Notes: generated by a model from the letters alone, not told the origin. Shown: positions 35,601 to 45,100, counted from the stretch's first letter. The stretch is DNA of 64,000 nt from Pseudomonas fluorescens (GCF_000967965.1 NZ_LACC01000009.1:98785-162784), one strand, 5' to 3'. A program made the numbers and translations.

Positions 35601-37022
35601 CTAAAAAATACTGAACGGGTAGTCCACGATCACCCGGTATTCATCGGCGTTCGAATTGCCACGGGTATTGCCCGGTGCCGTGTAGCCGTCACCGGTGCGG
35701 TGAGTAGCCCAACGCAGCGTCAGGTTCAACCCTTTGGCCTTGCCGGCCGGCACGGCATAACGCAGGGCTACATCGCGCTCCCAATGGTGGGCGTCTTTTC
35801 CATCAGCATTGAAGATGTAGCCGTACCCTTTGCTCGCAGGATCTACCCGGGTCAGATCGGCTTCACCTCGGGTATAGGACGTGCTGAGTTGGACATCAGG
35901 TGCGTTCAGATACTTCAGGCTGGTCTGATACTGAAGTTTCCAGGACTTCTCCCCCGGGCCGTTGAAGTCGGCGAACTGCTGAGAGTTACTCAGATACAGG
36001 AAGGACCTGTCATCCTGTGCCACATAGTCGAACGGCGTATTGCCATCGATTTTTTGCAGGCCCAACGTCAGGCTCTGCCCGTCGCCGGACACCGTCAGAC
36101 CACCACTGTAGGTATCGTTGGCAATGCCCCCGAGCTGGCTCTGGCCCTGATCACGGGTTTTGAAATAATGCAGATACGGTGTCAATGTCAGCGAATGGGT
36201 TAACGTCAGAGGCCAGCTTACTCCCGCGTAATATTGATTCCAGATGTCACTCAATTGTCCGCCATAGACCGTCAGCGTCACGGTACCCGGAACGCTATAA
36301 ACTACGCCCGTCCAGATCATGTTCGGACTTTCTCGGTCGGCAGGTACGCCCGCCTTGTTGCTCGAGCCATAACTGGTAATCAGGTGGCTCTGGCCACTTT
36401 GATTGCGCAGCCGTGTGGAGTCGACCCAGCCGGCATCAAGCGTCAGGTCCGGTACGCTGTAGTTCTTCAATGCGACGCCACGAAAGGTCTGGGGAAATAC
36501 CCGGCTGACGCCGCCTGCAACGACAGGGTTCTCCAGATACTGATCACCGGCCTGAACGAGGCTGCCAAAGCCCCTGAATTTAATCGTTGCTCCTGCAGCT
36601 GAAAAATCCGATTCCGGCTCTTTTTTTGAGTTCAGCGGAAGCAGTCCAGCGCCACCACTGCCCCCTCCTCCATCAAGCTTGAGTCCATAAAACCCGTGAA
36701 CATCAATGCCGACGCCAATTGGCGTATCGGTGTACCCGGAGCGAAAGGACAGGTAAGCACCTTGTACCCATTCACGCTGGTCAAGACGCGTCGGGGTATC
36801 GTGGTTATCGCGGCTCAAGTAATAGTTGCGCAACAGTCCATTGAGCGAAGAGCCATTGACAAAACCGGCCGGCACCGCCATTTCAGCTTTCTGCCGATCA
36901 TTGATTCCGGTGCTGAGGTTGTCCCGCTGGCCCAGCGAGTTGTCTGCTTCGGCATGACTCATCGCCAATGAAACGCCAACCGAAAGAAAAACACCCAATA
37001 GGCGTTTCAGGGGATTGGTCAT
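35601..37022 (-). CDS. OprD-family outer-membrane porin
   Basis: A 473-residue outer-membrane channel of the OprD/OpdK family, with signal peptide ending SHAEA near residue 26 and the family start NGLLRNYYLSRDN...REWVQGAYLSFRSGYTDTPIGVGIDVHG. It ends with a C-terminal aromatic (FSIF). OprD-family porins admit basic amino acids or small carboxylates. AAGGAG precedes ATG 37022. It is the last gene of a minus-strand group with pirin and isochorismatase genes and could import their substrate. Confidence 0.93.
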   Translation of the reverse strand: MTNPLKRLLGVFLSVGVSLAMSHAEADNSLGQRDNLSTGINDRQKAEMAVPAGFVNGSSLNGLLRNYYLSRDNHDTPTRLDQREWVQGAYLSFRSGYTDTPIGVGIDVHGFYGLKLDGGGGSGGAGLLPLNSKKEPESDFSAAGATIKFRGFGSLVQAGDQYLENPVVAGGVSRVFPQTFRGVALKNYSVPDLTLDAGWVDSTRLRNQSGQSHLITSYGSSNKAGVPADRESPNMIWTGVVYSVPGTVTLTVYGGQLSDIWNQYYAGVSWPLTLTHSLTLTPYLHYFKTRDQGQSQLGGIANDTYSGGLTVSGDGQSLTLGLQKIDGNTPFDYVAQDDRSFLYLSNSQQFADFNGPGEKSWKLQYQTSLKYLNAPDVQLSTSYTRGEADLTRVDPASKGYGYIFNADGKDAHHWERDVALRYAVPAGKAKGLNLTLRWATHRTGDGYTAPGNTRGNSNADEYRVIVDYPFSIF

Positions 37023-37027
37023 CGACG

Positions 37028-37189
37028 CTACTCCTTCTTAGGGTGAGAGCTCTCAAGCAACGCTACCGTGGCTATGGTACCTGCGCGCAGGCGTCCTCTA
37101 AGTCCTGCGGCAACGGCGTGCAAGGCAAACAGGAGCACCATCTTGTCGGGGTTGAACACGATCTGGATGTAATAGATCAGGGGGGACAT
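37028..37189 (-). CDS. Possible small protein between pirin and OprD genes
   Basis: A 53-codon frame, ATG 37189 to TAG 37028, whose last codons form the porin ribosome site (AAGGAGTAG). It would encode a short hydrophobic-cationic peptide (IYYIQIVFNPDKMVLLFALH). It has no recognised family and no good ribosome site, so it may be noise or a translational coupler for oprD. Confidence 0.3.
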   Translation of the reverse strand: MSPLIYYIQIVFNPDKMVLLFALHAVAAGLRGRLRAGTIATVALLESSHPKKE

Positions 37190-37220
37190 TGAAAGGCTCT
37201 TTCCCGTGGCATCACGCGCG

Positions 37221-38159
37221 TTACCACGGCAACCGCGGAGCGACCAGACGCTCCCCGTCAAAACCCTCAACGTCACCGAAGCGCTCCAGGTCCCGGCTGT
37301 TCCAGGCCTCAAGAGCCTCGGCGATTTCCTCCTTGCTGTGGCCAACGAAATTCCACCACAGTTGTATTTCCTCGGCAAAAGGTTCACCTCCCAGCAGTAA
37401 GGCGCGCGAGCCCTGGGTGGATGACAACTCAATCTCGCTGAGGCCGCGTCCCAGATAGGCCAGTTCATTGCGGAAAATGGTCTGGCCGTTGATGGTGAAC
37501 GTGCCTTCCAGCGGTAGGATGCCGTGTTCGAATTGCGGCTCCACGGCCAATCGAATAGAGGCTGCCCCCTGACTCGCCAGGTCCATTCCTACAAGCGGCG
37601 AAAAAATGCGGCTGGGGGCGGTGCGACCGTCGAAGCTCCCGGCCAGCAGGGTGAACTTTACGCCACCGTCATCCCAGACTGGCAAGTCCGGATAGTGATC
37701 GAAAGTGGGAGCGCAGTTCTCGTCACCTTCCGGTAAGGCAATCCATAACTGCGCGGCGTGCAGATGGTGCTCGTCAGGAAGCGACTCTTCTGTGTGGGTG
37801 ATACCCCGTCCGGCCGTCATCAGGTTGACCTGACCCGGACGAATGATCTGGACGTTGCCCAGACTGTCGCGGTGCAGCACCTTGCCCTTGATCATCCAGG
37901 TGAATGTCTGCAAGCCGATATGCGGATGGGGGCCGACGCGCAGGCCCGCTTTTTTTTCAAACACCGCAGGGCCGGCGTGATCGAGAAAACACCAGGCGCC
38001 GATCATTCGTCGCTGGCGCGAGGGCATCAATCGGTTGACGGTGATCCCGCCACCGACTTCGGCAGAGCGCGCAGTGATTCGTTGAATGGCTTTAATGCCC
38101 TCCTCCATCGGACAATCCAAGGAAGAGGACAGCAGACATTGGGGCTCTTGATTGCTCAT
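37221..38159 (-). CDS. Pirin-family protein (first copy)
   Basis: A 312-residue double cupin of the pirin family. The N-terminal cupin carries the metal ligands in GPHPHIGLQTFTWMIKG and the segment TAGRGITHTEESL with E; the C-terminal cupin follows from about residue 180. ATG 38159 gives MSNQEPQ, matching the family better than the longer frame upstream. Bacterial pirins often act as quercetinase-like oxygenases or redox sensors. A second, only distantly similar pirin lies at 39775-40641. Confidence 0.88.
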   Translation of the reverse strand: MSNQEPQCLLSSSLDCPMEEGIKAIQRITARSAEVGGGITVNRLMPSRQRRMIGAWCFLDHAGPAVFEKKAGLRVGPHPHIGLQTFTWMIKGKVLHRDSLGNVQIIRPGQVNLMTAGRGITHTEESLPDEHHLHAAQLWIALPEGDENCAPTFDHYPDLPVWDDGGVKFTLLAGSFDGRTAPSRIFSPLVGMDLASQGAASIRLAVEPQFEHGILPLEGTFTINGQTIFRNELAYLGRGLSEIELSSTQGSRALLLGGEPFAEEIQLWWNFVGHSKEEIAEALEAWNSRDLERFGDVEGFDGERLVAPRLPW

Positions 38160-38314
38160 TGTTATCTCTCTCGCGGCCAAGGCTTTATGCTTGATGATCC
38201 AGACATAAAAAGCCTCAAGCAAACCGCATCGACTGAAACAGGCCCCAATAGATCAGGGCCTGTTCAACACACTTGTAAGTGGCCACTGATGCTGACGTGG
38301 CTCCTGACTCGAAC

Positions 38315-38941
38315 TTACTTATCGGAAGTCAGTTTGGTGTAGCTGGTGATCAGGTTGCGATAGTCCGGAATGTGGTTGGAGAACAGCGTTCCCAGCCCTT
38401 CGATGTCGTTGCGCCAGTCGCGGTGCAGCTCGCAGGCCAGGCCGAACCAGGTCATCAATTGTGCGCCGGCAGACGACATGCGGTTCCATGCAGAATCACG
38501 GGTAAGGGCATTGAAGGTGCCCGAGGCGTCAGTCACCACAAACACCTCAAAACCCGCCTCGATCGCCGACAACGCCGGGAACGCCACACAAACTTCGGTC
38601 ACCACCCCGGCGATGATCAGCTGCTTCTTGCCGGTAGCCTTGATGGCCTTGACGAAATCCTCATTGTCCCAGGCGTTGATTTGCCCTGGGCGCGCAATAT
38701 AAGGCGCATCCGGGAACAGCGCTTTCAACTCCGGCACCAGCGGGCCGTTCGGGCCGGTTTCAAAGCTGGTCGTGAGAATAGTCGGCAGTTTGAAGTACTT
38801 GGCCAGATCGGCCAGCGCCAGCACGTTGTTCTTGAACTTGTCCGGATCGATGTCGCGTACCAACGACAACAAACCGGTCTGATGGTCGACCAGCAACACA
38901 GCCGCTTGATCTTTGTCGAGACGCTTGTATGCAGTGGACAT
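38315..38941 (-). CDS. Isochorismatase-family hydrolase (YcaC-like, copy 1)
   Basis: A 208-residue cytoplasmic hydrolase. The Asp of the triad is in VLLVDHQTGL, the Lys in ATGKKQLIIAG region and the catalytic Cys in GVVTEVCVAFPAL. NAWDNEDFVKAIKATGKKQL and DASGTFNAL are typical of YcaC-like members. ATG 38941 follows GGAGAA. It is closely related to the next gene (39018-39698), indicating an old tandem duplication. The substrate is unknown. Confidence 0.9.
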   Translation of the reverse strand: MSTAYKRLDKDQAAVLLVDHQTGLLSLVRDIDPDKFKNNVLALADLAKYFKLPTILTTSFETGPNGPLVPELKALFPDAPYIARPGQINAWDNEDFVKAIKATGKKQLIIAGVVTEVCVAFPALSAIEAGFEVFVVTDASGTFNALTRDSAWNRMSSAGAQLMTWFGLACELHRDWRNDIEGLGTLFSNHIPDYRNLITSYTKLTSDK

Positions 38942-39017
38942 TTCATTCTCCAGGTGAACAACGGAAGCCCCGATGGCCTCCACTGATGAGGGAGTACTCC
39001 CCTCGTGTTGGATTCAG

Positions 39018-39698
39018 TTACTTGCGTTGGGAGTCCAATACTTCATGGTTGCTCGCTACAGCTTGAGCCTTCATGTAACTTTCGATCAGCAACTGATAGG
39101 CCGGGAAAATTTTGGTGTAAACCTCCGCCCATTGTTGTGCATCGTCGCGGTTCCAGCTTTTTTGTAGCTCAGATGCAACAGCGCCGGTATCCATCGGGAC
39201 AACACCTGCCTGTACCACTCGAGCAAGCGTAATTTCCTGGGCCATCTTGGTGTAGGTGCCGGAGGCATCGACCACCGCAAAGACCTGATAACCGTCATAG
39301 ACGGCGCTGATGGACGGGAAGGCCATGCAAACGCTGGTGATGGTGCCAGCGATGATGAGCTGCTTCTTGCCCGTGGCCTTCACGGCGGCGACGAATTCCG
39401 GGTTGTCCCAAGCATTGATCTCACCCTTGCGCGCCACGTATTGGGCGTGTGGGGCGTTTTCATGAATTTCGGGGATCAACGGGCCGTTTGGGCCTTGTGG
39501 AACTGAGGCGGTGGTGATGACCGGAATCTTGGCCAATGTCGCCATTTTGGCCAACGCCGCGGCGCGCAGGCGTAGCTCGGGCATCGGCATATCGCCCACT
39601 GTCTGGAACAAGCCACTCTGGTGGTCGATCAGCAGCATGGCGACATTGGATGGGTCTATGACAGGTCTCTGGTTGTTGAAATTAGCCGGGGTACTCAT
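39018..39698 (-). CDS. Isochorismatase-family hydrolase (YcaC-like, copy 2)
   Basis: A 226-residue paralogue of the preceding hydrolase. Matching segments are MLLIDHQSGLF (Asp), NAWDNPEFVAAVKATGKKQL, catalytic Cys in GTITSVCMAFPSI and VVDASGTYTKM. It is a few residues longer at both ends. AGGAGA precedes ATG 39698. It is 76 bases from copy 1 and the same distance from the second pirin gene, in one transcription unit. Confidence 0.9.
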   Translation of the reverse strand: MSTPANFNNQRPVIDPSNVAMLLIDHQSGLFQTVGDMPMPELRLRAAALAKMATLAKIPVITTASVPQGPNGPLIPEIHENAPHAQYVARKGEINAWDNPEFVAAVKATGKKQLIIAGTITSVCMAFPSISAVYDGYQVFAVVDASGTYTKMAQEITLARVVQAGVVPMDTGAVASELQKSWNRDDAQQWAEVYTKIFPAYQLLIESYMKAQAVASNHEVLDSQRK

Positions 39699-39774
39699 GA
39701 CGTTCTCCTATGAGAAAAGACGGCTCAGCCGCCGACAGACTTCGCAATGTCAACCAATGACACTCCGAAAATGA

Positions 39775-40641
39775 TCACGGGGTCATCTGTCCAAAGTGGC
39801 CGCTGTTGAAATCTGTGATGGCCTGGACTACTTCTGCTTGGGTATTCATGACAAACGGACCTTGGCCAACGATGGGTTCATCGATGGGTTCTCCACAGAG
39901 CAGGACCAATTTCGAATCGCTACTGGCCTCCAGCAGCAGCTTGACGCCAGCAGGGTCAAGCAGCACCACCTGTGCATCCCGCAAATCTGCGCGGCCATTG
40001 ACCCCAATGCCCCCAGAGAGCAGGACGACTGCACAAGTGAAGCCAGCCCTTAATTGCAGGGAAATGCTTTTGCCTGCGTTCAGACGTATGTCCCATACAT
40101 CCATGGGCGTGAATGTCCGTGCGGGGCCCTTGCGCCCGGCGTACTCACCGGCAATCACGCGCACTTGACCTGCATCGTCAGGCAGGCTGACTTGCACGAT
40201 GTCGCGATTCAAAATCGTCTGATATCGAGGTACAGAAATCTTGTCTTTCGCGGGCAGATTCACCCACAGTTGCACCATCTCCAGTGTTCCACCGGTGATA
40301 CTGAAATCCGCTGAGTGATACTTCTCATGAAGTATCCCGCCCGCCGCTGTCATCCACTGAGCATCTCCGGGGCCGATCTTGCCGCCAGCACCGGTGGAGT
40401 CCTGATGCTCCAGCTCGCCCTGATACACAATCGTCACTGTTTCGAACCCGCGCTGCGGATGCTGGCCTGTCCCTCGCCTATGGCTCGAGGCCTGAAAATC
40501 CGTGGGTTCTGCATAATCAAGCCTTAAAAACGGGCTGATATGGCGCCCCAATATGCTGTACGTAAACAATGACCGCACAGCAAAGCCATCGCCCATCCAG
40601 TGCCGCTTGGGACTGCCGTAGATACCCAGAATCTTCTTCAT
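39775..40641 (-). CDS. Pirin-family protein (second copy)
   Basis: A 288-residue pirin-like double cupin. Metal-site segments are HPQRGFETVTIVYQGELEHQD and MTAAGGILHEKYHS; PARTFTPMDVWDIRL begins the second cupin. In this copy the first histidine pair of classical pirins (HPHIG) is HPQRG, a partial change. AGGGGC precedes ATG 40641. It heads the minus-strand unit and is divergent from the LysR regulator. Confidence 0.85.
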   Translation of the reverse strand: MKKILGIYGSPKRHWMGDGFAVRSLFTYSILGRHISPFLRLDYAEPTDFQASSHRRGTGQHPQRGFETVTIVYQGELEHQDSTGAGGKIGPGDAQWMTAAGGILHEKYHSADFSITGGTLEMVQLWVNLPAKDKISVPRYQTILNRDIVQVSLPDDAGQVRVIAGEYAGRKGPARTFTPMDVWDIRLNAGKSISLQLRAGFTCAVVLLSGGIGVNGRADLRDAQVVLLDPAGVKLLLEASSDSKLVLLCGEPIDEPIVGQGPFVMNTQAEVVQAITDFNSGHFGQMTP

Positions 40642-40751
40642 GGATCATCGCCCCTGATGAAGCCAGGCACTAACCTTAGTCGCCGAACTTGGATGTCGGT
40701 AGTCGGCGGATTAGACTTCACAGTCCTGAAAATGGAACAGTGAGACCTCCC

Positions 40752-41654
40752 GTGATTGATCTGAACGAACTCTTCATCTACGCCAAAGTGGTTGAACACG
40801 GCGGTTTCGCCCCTGCTGGCCGCGCATTGGACATGCCCAAGTCAACTTTGAGTCGCCGGGTCAATCAGCTGGAGAGTCGGCTGGGAGTACGGCTGATCCA
40901 GCGCTCGACACGGCAGTTTCAAGTCACTGACATTGGCCAGGCCTACTACCGGCATTGCGTGGCGATGATGGCCGAGGCGGAATCGGCAGAGGATGTGATC
41001 GAGCAGAATCGCTCGGAACCGCGCGGTGTGATCCGCTTGAGTTGTACCACCCCATTGCTGAATTTCTGGATCGCCCCAGTACTGGGCCGGTTCATGGCGC
41101 AGTGCCCGTCAGTCGAGCTTTATGTGAAAAGCTTTAACCGACGGGTCGACGTCATCAGCGAAGGGTATGACCTTGCCTTGAGTCTGTGCTTTCCACCATT
41201 GGAAGACAGTGAGTTGGTGATGAAAGTATTGGCGAAAAGCCCTCAGATACTGGTTGCCAGTCCGACCATCGCGAAGCAGTTTGCTGACCTTGAATTGCCA
41301 GCAGATTTGAGCGCTCTGCCTAGTGTTGCCTGGGGCGCGGCTCAATCGCATTACCACTGGCAACTGAGCGGCCCCAATGGCGAAACCGCCCAGGTCAGTC
41401 ATTTCCCGCGTCTGGTCAGTGACGATATTGCCGTACTTAAAGGTGCTGTACTCGAAGGTGTCGGTATTGCGGTGTTGCCACTGACAACGGTCAGTCGGGA
41501 GTTGGCTGATGGCCGCTTACTTACGCTGCTCGAAAAATGGCAGCCTGTTGAGGGCGTAATCACGGCAGTGTTTCCTTCCCGCCGAGGGTTGCTCCCTTCT
41601 GTGCGGGCACTGATTGATTTCCTTGCGAAATCATTCGAGGGGCATCCCGCGTGA
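40752..41654 (+). CDS. LysR-family regulator of the pirin/isochorismatase genes
   Basis: A 300-residue regulator. The N-terminal helix-turn-helix reads FAPAGRALDMPKSTLSRRV, and the C-terminal periplasmic-binding-like effector domain spans about 90-295. GTG 40752 (MIDLNELFIYAK) suits the family start; GTG 40740 is an alternative. It is divergent from the second pirin gene with a 110-base gap that holds an imperfect inverted repeat, so it most likely regulates that unit. Confidence 0.88.
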   Translation: MIDLNELFIYAKVVEHGGFAPAGRALDMPKSTLSRRVNQLESRLGVRLIQRSTRQFQVTDIGQAYYRHCVAMMAEAESAEDVIEQNRSEPRGVIRLSCTTPLLNFWIAPVLGRFMAQCPSVELYVKSFNRRVDVISEGYDLALSLCFPPLEDSELVMKVLAKSPQILVASPTIAKQFADLELPADLSALPSVAWGAAQSHYHWQLSGPNGETAQVSHFPRLVSDDIAVLKGAVLEGVGIAVLPLTTVSRELADGRLLTLLEKWQPVEGVITAVFPSRRGLLPSVRALIDFLAKSFEGHPA

Positions 41655-41919
41655 CGCCTGTCGAGAGATGCGATGACAAAAAAACAGACGCTTTACTCAC
41701 ACGATTGAGACTTACCAGTTTGAATCACACCTGATTCTCCCGCGACGGACAGCAATCGGCCAATAACTGTCCCGCCACAAACACCGCGCAACGCGGTAGA
41801 GCGAGTCCCCTTCCCTTGAGTCGCGCCAGAGCGACGCAACCCAAAGAAGGAGCAAGGTACTCACCAAGTACCACTCTTAGTGCAAACTTCACTTAGGGAC
41901 CAACAAACGTTTCCACGAC

Positions 41920-44676
41920 CTACCAACTCATGCGCAGGCCCACGGTGCCCGTCGTACCGCTCAGATCATTGCCGTCCAGATTGAAGCTGTATCCGACGCT
42001 GCCATAGACGCTGATATCTGAAGTCAGTTTGGCTGCAATCCCCGCATCGATGTCAGCGGATGAAGACTTGTGTTCGGTCTTGATCCGGTCCACATCATCG
42101 TAGGTGACGGTGTCGTAACCGCCAAATGTACGCCAGAGGTTGGCCCTCACATACGGTTCCAGCGGGATGTTGTCGGCCTGGTAACGCCCTTTGAGTCGGG
42201 TGCCGAGGCGGCCCGTCCAGTAATCCTGCGAGTCGAAGGACACGTCGGAAATTCCGTCGTTCTGATCATCCAGATCGATCTGCTGGTTGATTATCTGTAC
42301 CTGGGGTTCTGCAACCCAGTTTTCCGAGACGCGAATGGGATATCCCGCTTCAGCCGACAGGGTCACCGCATCGCCCTTGGTGTCCATTTTTACCCCGCGC
42401 TCGGAGCTGTTGTCGCCATCCAGGCGCGACCACATTGCCACGGTGTCCACGTACCAGCCGGTGGGGTCTATCAGGGTCCAGTATGCCCCGAAGTGATCGC
42501 CATCGAGCTTCACCCGACCCGAGCGGCGGTCCTGAAAGCCTTCGGCAAAACCATCGACATCCCCTTGCAGATGGGTGTGGCCGACAAACAGCCCGGCGCG
42601 CTGCAACTGCCCACCGCTGGTCTGCGAGCCGTACAGGTCATGGCCGATCTGGAAGCCCTGGAGTGAGCCATCGAAGCTTGGCGACACGGTGCCGGTCCAG
42701 CTTTTCTGCAGGTTGCTGCCATAGGCCCGGCCCCAGCCTGCGGGAACACTGCCGGTTTCGGCCAACAGGCTTTGTTCACCCTGGCGCTCATGGAAGGTGC
42801 CCAGTGCTTGCAAAGCCATCAGTTGCGCGGCGGGAACAACCACGGAATACACCGGCACTTCCACGCGATACAGCGGAATCGGGTCTGCGCCTGCGACCGC
42901 CGTAGGGATCGGCGGTGTGGTGGCGGCGGGGGTTGGCGACGTCACGGCGGTGAGCTGCGTAGGGGCGGGTTCGGCCAGCTCGGTGGGGACGACAGGGCGT
43001 GCGGTCGGTGGCTCGACCGGTGGTTCATCCGGGTCCACCACGGGCGGTACCGTGGGTGGTGGCGTCACCACGGGCGGTACTGTGGGTGGTGGCGTCACTA
43101 CGGGCGGTACCGTGGGTGGTGGCGTCACTACGGGCGGTACTGTGGGTGGTGGCGTCACTACGGGCGGTACCGTGGGAGGCGGCGTCACCACGGGCGGTAC
43201 TGTGGGAGGTGGCACGGCCGCCACCGACGATCTCAGGTACCAGTTGTTCTCAGAGCCGGCCGTGACTCCGCCCTTGAACAGGTAGTACTCGTAAGCCCCC
43301 GCAGATAGCGAACCTTTCAGGGCAAAGGCGTCGATGCTGCTAGTGGCACCATTTCGCGCCTGTACCACTTCGATACCGTTTTGCCGGGTCAGCCCGCCAA
43401 GTCCGCCCAGATTGGTAACGCCCAATTGGGTGTTGCCGCTGATGGTGCCCTGGGAGACCACCAGTTTGTCGCTGGCGGAACTGTCGTCGCCGAGCACCGT
43501 TTGCAGCAGTAATTGGCCACCGTTGCCGACATAGTTGCCGTGGACTGTGAGTAAGTCGGTTGCACTGTTGCTGCCAGTGGTCATGTCGATGGCGCCCGCG
43601 TTGTTCAGTGTTGCCAATTGGCCCGCGGTATAGGGGCGTATGCTGCCTTGGGTCACGGCCAGGGTGCTGCTGCCATCAATCGAGAATTCGCCGGTTTCGG
43701 TCGCGCTGTCGCCGAGGAAAAAATCCCCGGCCAAGTCGAAGTGCGAATGGTTGGTGAGATTGACGCTTTCCCAGCCGATGTACCGGGAAGGCGTGGCCGA
43801 CGTGGTTTTGTCTAAGGTCAATTGGTCGTCGCCCAAACCGCCGTCGATGAAGGGTGTAAGGCTCAGCAGGCTTTCGTTCAGGTCGCCGAGCAGGACGGTG
43901 TCGTCACCATCGCCCATGAGCACCGCTGATTTGATCTGGCCGCCGTTCGTCCACTTGAACTGGTCATTGCCGACGCTGGTACGGATTTCACCATTGATCA
44001 CCCCCCCCGAGACGGTGATGCTGTCATCGCCACCGCTGGTGCTGATGTTGCCGCCAATGGTGCCGCCCGACACGATAATGGTGTCCTTGTCGAACCCTGT
44101 GACCAGGTTGCCGTCAATCGCACCGCCAGACATGTCGAAAATGTTGGTGTACAGCTTCATGTCGACGCGACCGATTCTACCGGCGGTCATCTTCGCGATA
44201 TCGCCATCGACAAATGCGTCGACGATTCTGCCACCCGTCATCAGAAAGGTATCGCGCCCTCCCCCTTGGGCCAGGGACTGGATCTGCCCGCCGGTCATGA
44301 TGAAATCATCGGTACCGTCATCTTGTATCACCGCGCCATTGATCTGGCCGGCGGATATTTGCAACGAGTCCGCGCCATTACGTTGATCAAGCTTGCCGGT
44401 GATGAGGCCGGAGTCCATCACTACTCGGTCAACGCCGTCGCCGAAGATGACATTGCCGTTGACGGTGCCGTTTCCATTGGCCGGAAAGGTCAATGTGTTG
44501 TTGCCGTCGGTGTCGGTGAGCGGAGCACTGGTGCCGCTGTCACAGGTGTAGGCAGTGTCACCGACACTGCTCACCAAGTTACACGCCGCCTGTGCTTGTT
44601 GTAATGCCAAGCTTAATATTGACAATGCTCCTACTTGGAGCAGCCCGTTTTTTCCTACGCGCACGGCAAGGCTCAT
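41920..44676 (-). CDS. Autotransporter with Pro-rich repeat linker
   Basis: A 918-residue type V secretion protein. Signal peptide ends QAQA near residue 30. The passenger (31-about 485) is made of beta-helix repeats such as GGDDSITVSGGVINGEI. Residues about 487-546 are six copies of a 10-residue unit (TPPPTVPPVV). The C-terminal autotransporter barrel (about 640-918) begins AGWGRAYGSNLQKSW and ends VGLRMSW. AAGGGGG precedes the ATG. It is probably surface displayed, with the Pro stretch as a rigid stalk. No protease triad was seen. Confidence 0.9.
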   Translation of the reverse strand: MSLAVRVGKNGLLQVGALSILSLALQQAQAACNLVSSVGDTAYTCDSGTSAPLTDTDGNNTLTFPANGNGTVNGNVIFGDGVDRVVMDSGLITGKLDQRNGADSLQISAGQINGAVIQDDGTDDFIMTGGQIQSLAQGGGRDTFLMTGGRIVDAFVDGDIAKMTAGRIGRVDMKLYTNIFDMSGGAIDGNLVTGFDKDTIIVSGGTIGGNISTSGGDDSITVSGGVINGEIRTSVGNDQFKWTNGGQIKSAVLMGDGDDTVLLGDLNESLLSLTPFIDGGLGDDQLTLDKTTSATPSRYIGWESVNLTNHSHFDLAGDFFLGDSATETGEFSIDGSSTLAVTQGSIRPYTAGQLATLNNAGAIDMTTGSNSATDLLTVHGNYVGNGGQLLLQTVLGDDSSASDKLVVSQGTISGNTQLGVTNLGGLGGLTRQNGIEVVQARNGATSSIDAFALKGSLSAGAYEYYLFKGGVTAGSENNWYLRSSVAAVPPPTVPPVVTPPPTVPPVVTPPPTVPPVVTPPPTVPPVVTPPPTVPPVVTPPPTVPPVVDPDEPPVEPPTARPVVPTELAEPAPTQLTAVTSPTPAATTPPIPTAVAGADPIPLYRVEVPVYSVVVPAAQLMALQALGTFHERQGEQSLLAETGSVPAGWGRAYGSNLQKSWTGTVSPSFDGSLQGFQIGHDLYGSQTSGGQLQRAGLFVGHTHLQGDVDGFAEGFQDRRSGRVKLDGDHFGAYWTLIDPTGWYVDTVAMWSRLDGDNSSERGVKMDTKGDAVTLSAEAGYPIRVSENWVAEPQVQIINQQIDLDDQNDGISDVSFDSQDYWTGRLGTRLKGRYQADNIPLEPYVRANLWRTFGGYDTVTYDDVDRIKTEHKSSSADIDAGIAAKLTSDISVYGSVGYSFNLDGNDLSGTTGTVGLRMSW
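43037..43214 (-). repeat. Six-copy 30-bp tandem repeat in autotransporter
   Basis: CGGGCGGTAC recurs at 43041, 43071, 43101, 43131, 43161 and 43191, exactly 30 bases apart. The unit keeps the frame and encodes a Pro-rich decapeptide. Copies differ only at a few positions (mostly silent), so copy number could vary by slippage or recombination. Confidence 0.95.
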
Positions 44677-44881
44677 AAGCCCCCTTAGTTCTGAACGTTA
44701 TTATTGATTGTGGTAAACCTGACTTCGGGATTATGTTTAGCTCATGGATATTCAATCCACAAGTTACTGGATGTTTTTTGGTGAGTGTATGAGCTAACTC
44801 GCACTTCGGATCGGGGATGTTTTATTCGTCGTTTTCTCTCGCCTGTGAATGGGAGAGTTTGACAACCAGGAGGGTTATGGC

Positions 44882-45100
44882 ATGGCGACAGGCGTAGTGA
44901 AATGGTTCGATGATGCGGTAGGTACAGGGCTCATCATCGCTGATGAAGGTGGGCAAGACCTTTTTGCACACTTTAGAAGTATATGCGGTGATGGCTCTGA
45001 GACACTATCTAAGGGTCAAAGAGTAGAGTTCGAGATTGTGCATGGTCCGAACGGACTACAGGCCGATCTCATTCGGCCGCTACAAGACCCATTGAACTAG
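44882..45100 (+). CDS. Divergent cold-shock-domain protein
   Basis: A 72-residue single cold-shock domain starting MATGVVKWFDDAVGTGLI. The fold pattern is clear (TGVVKWF, DLFAHF, GQRVEFEI), but RNA-binding motif RNP1, normally KGFGFI, is VGTGLI, losing the lysine and both phenylalanines; RNP2 is DLFAHF. AGGAGG precedes ATG 44882. A longer frame begins at 44849 but lacks its own ribosome site. It is divergent from the autotransporter. Nucleic-acid binding may be weakened or changed. Confidence 0.85.
   Translation: MATGVVKWFDDAVGTGLIIADEGGQDLFAHFRSICGDGSETLSKGQRVEFEIVHGPNGLQADLIRPLQDPLN

Noticed and set aside
43037..43214. CRISPR-like regular repeat
   Set aside because: Units are contiguous 30-bp tandem copies with no spacers and they lie in frame inside a protein gene.
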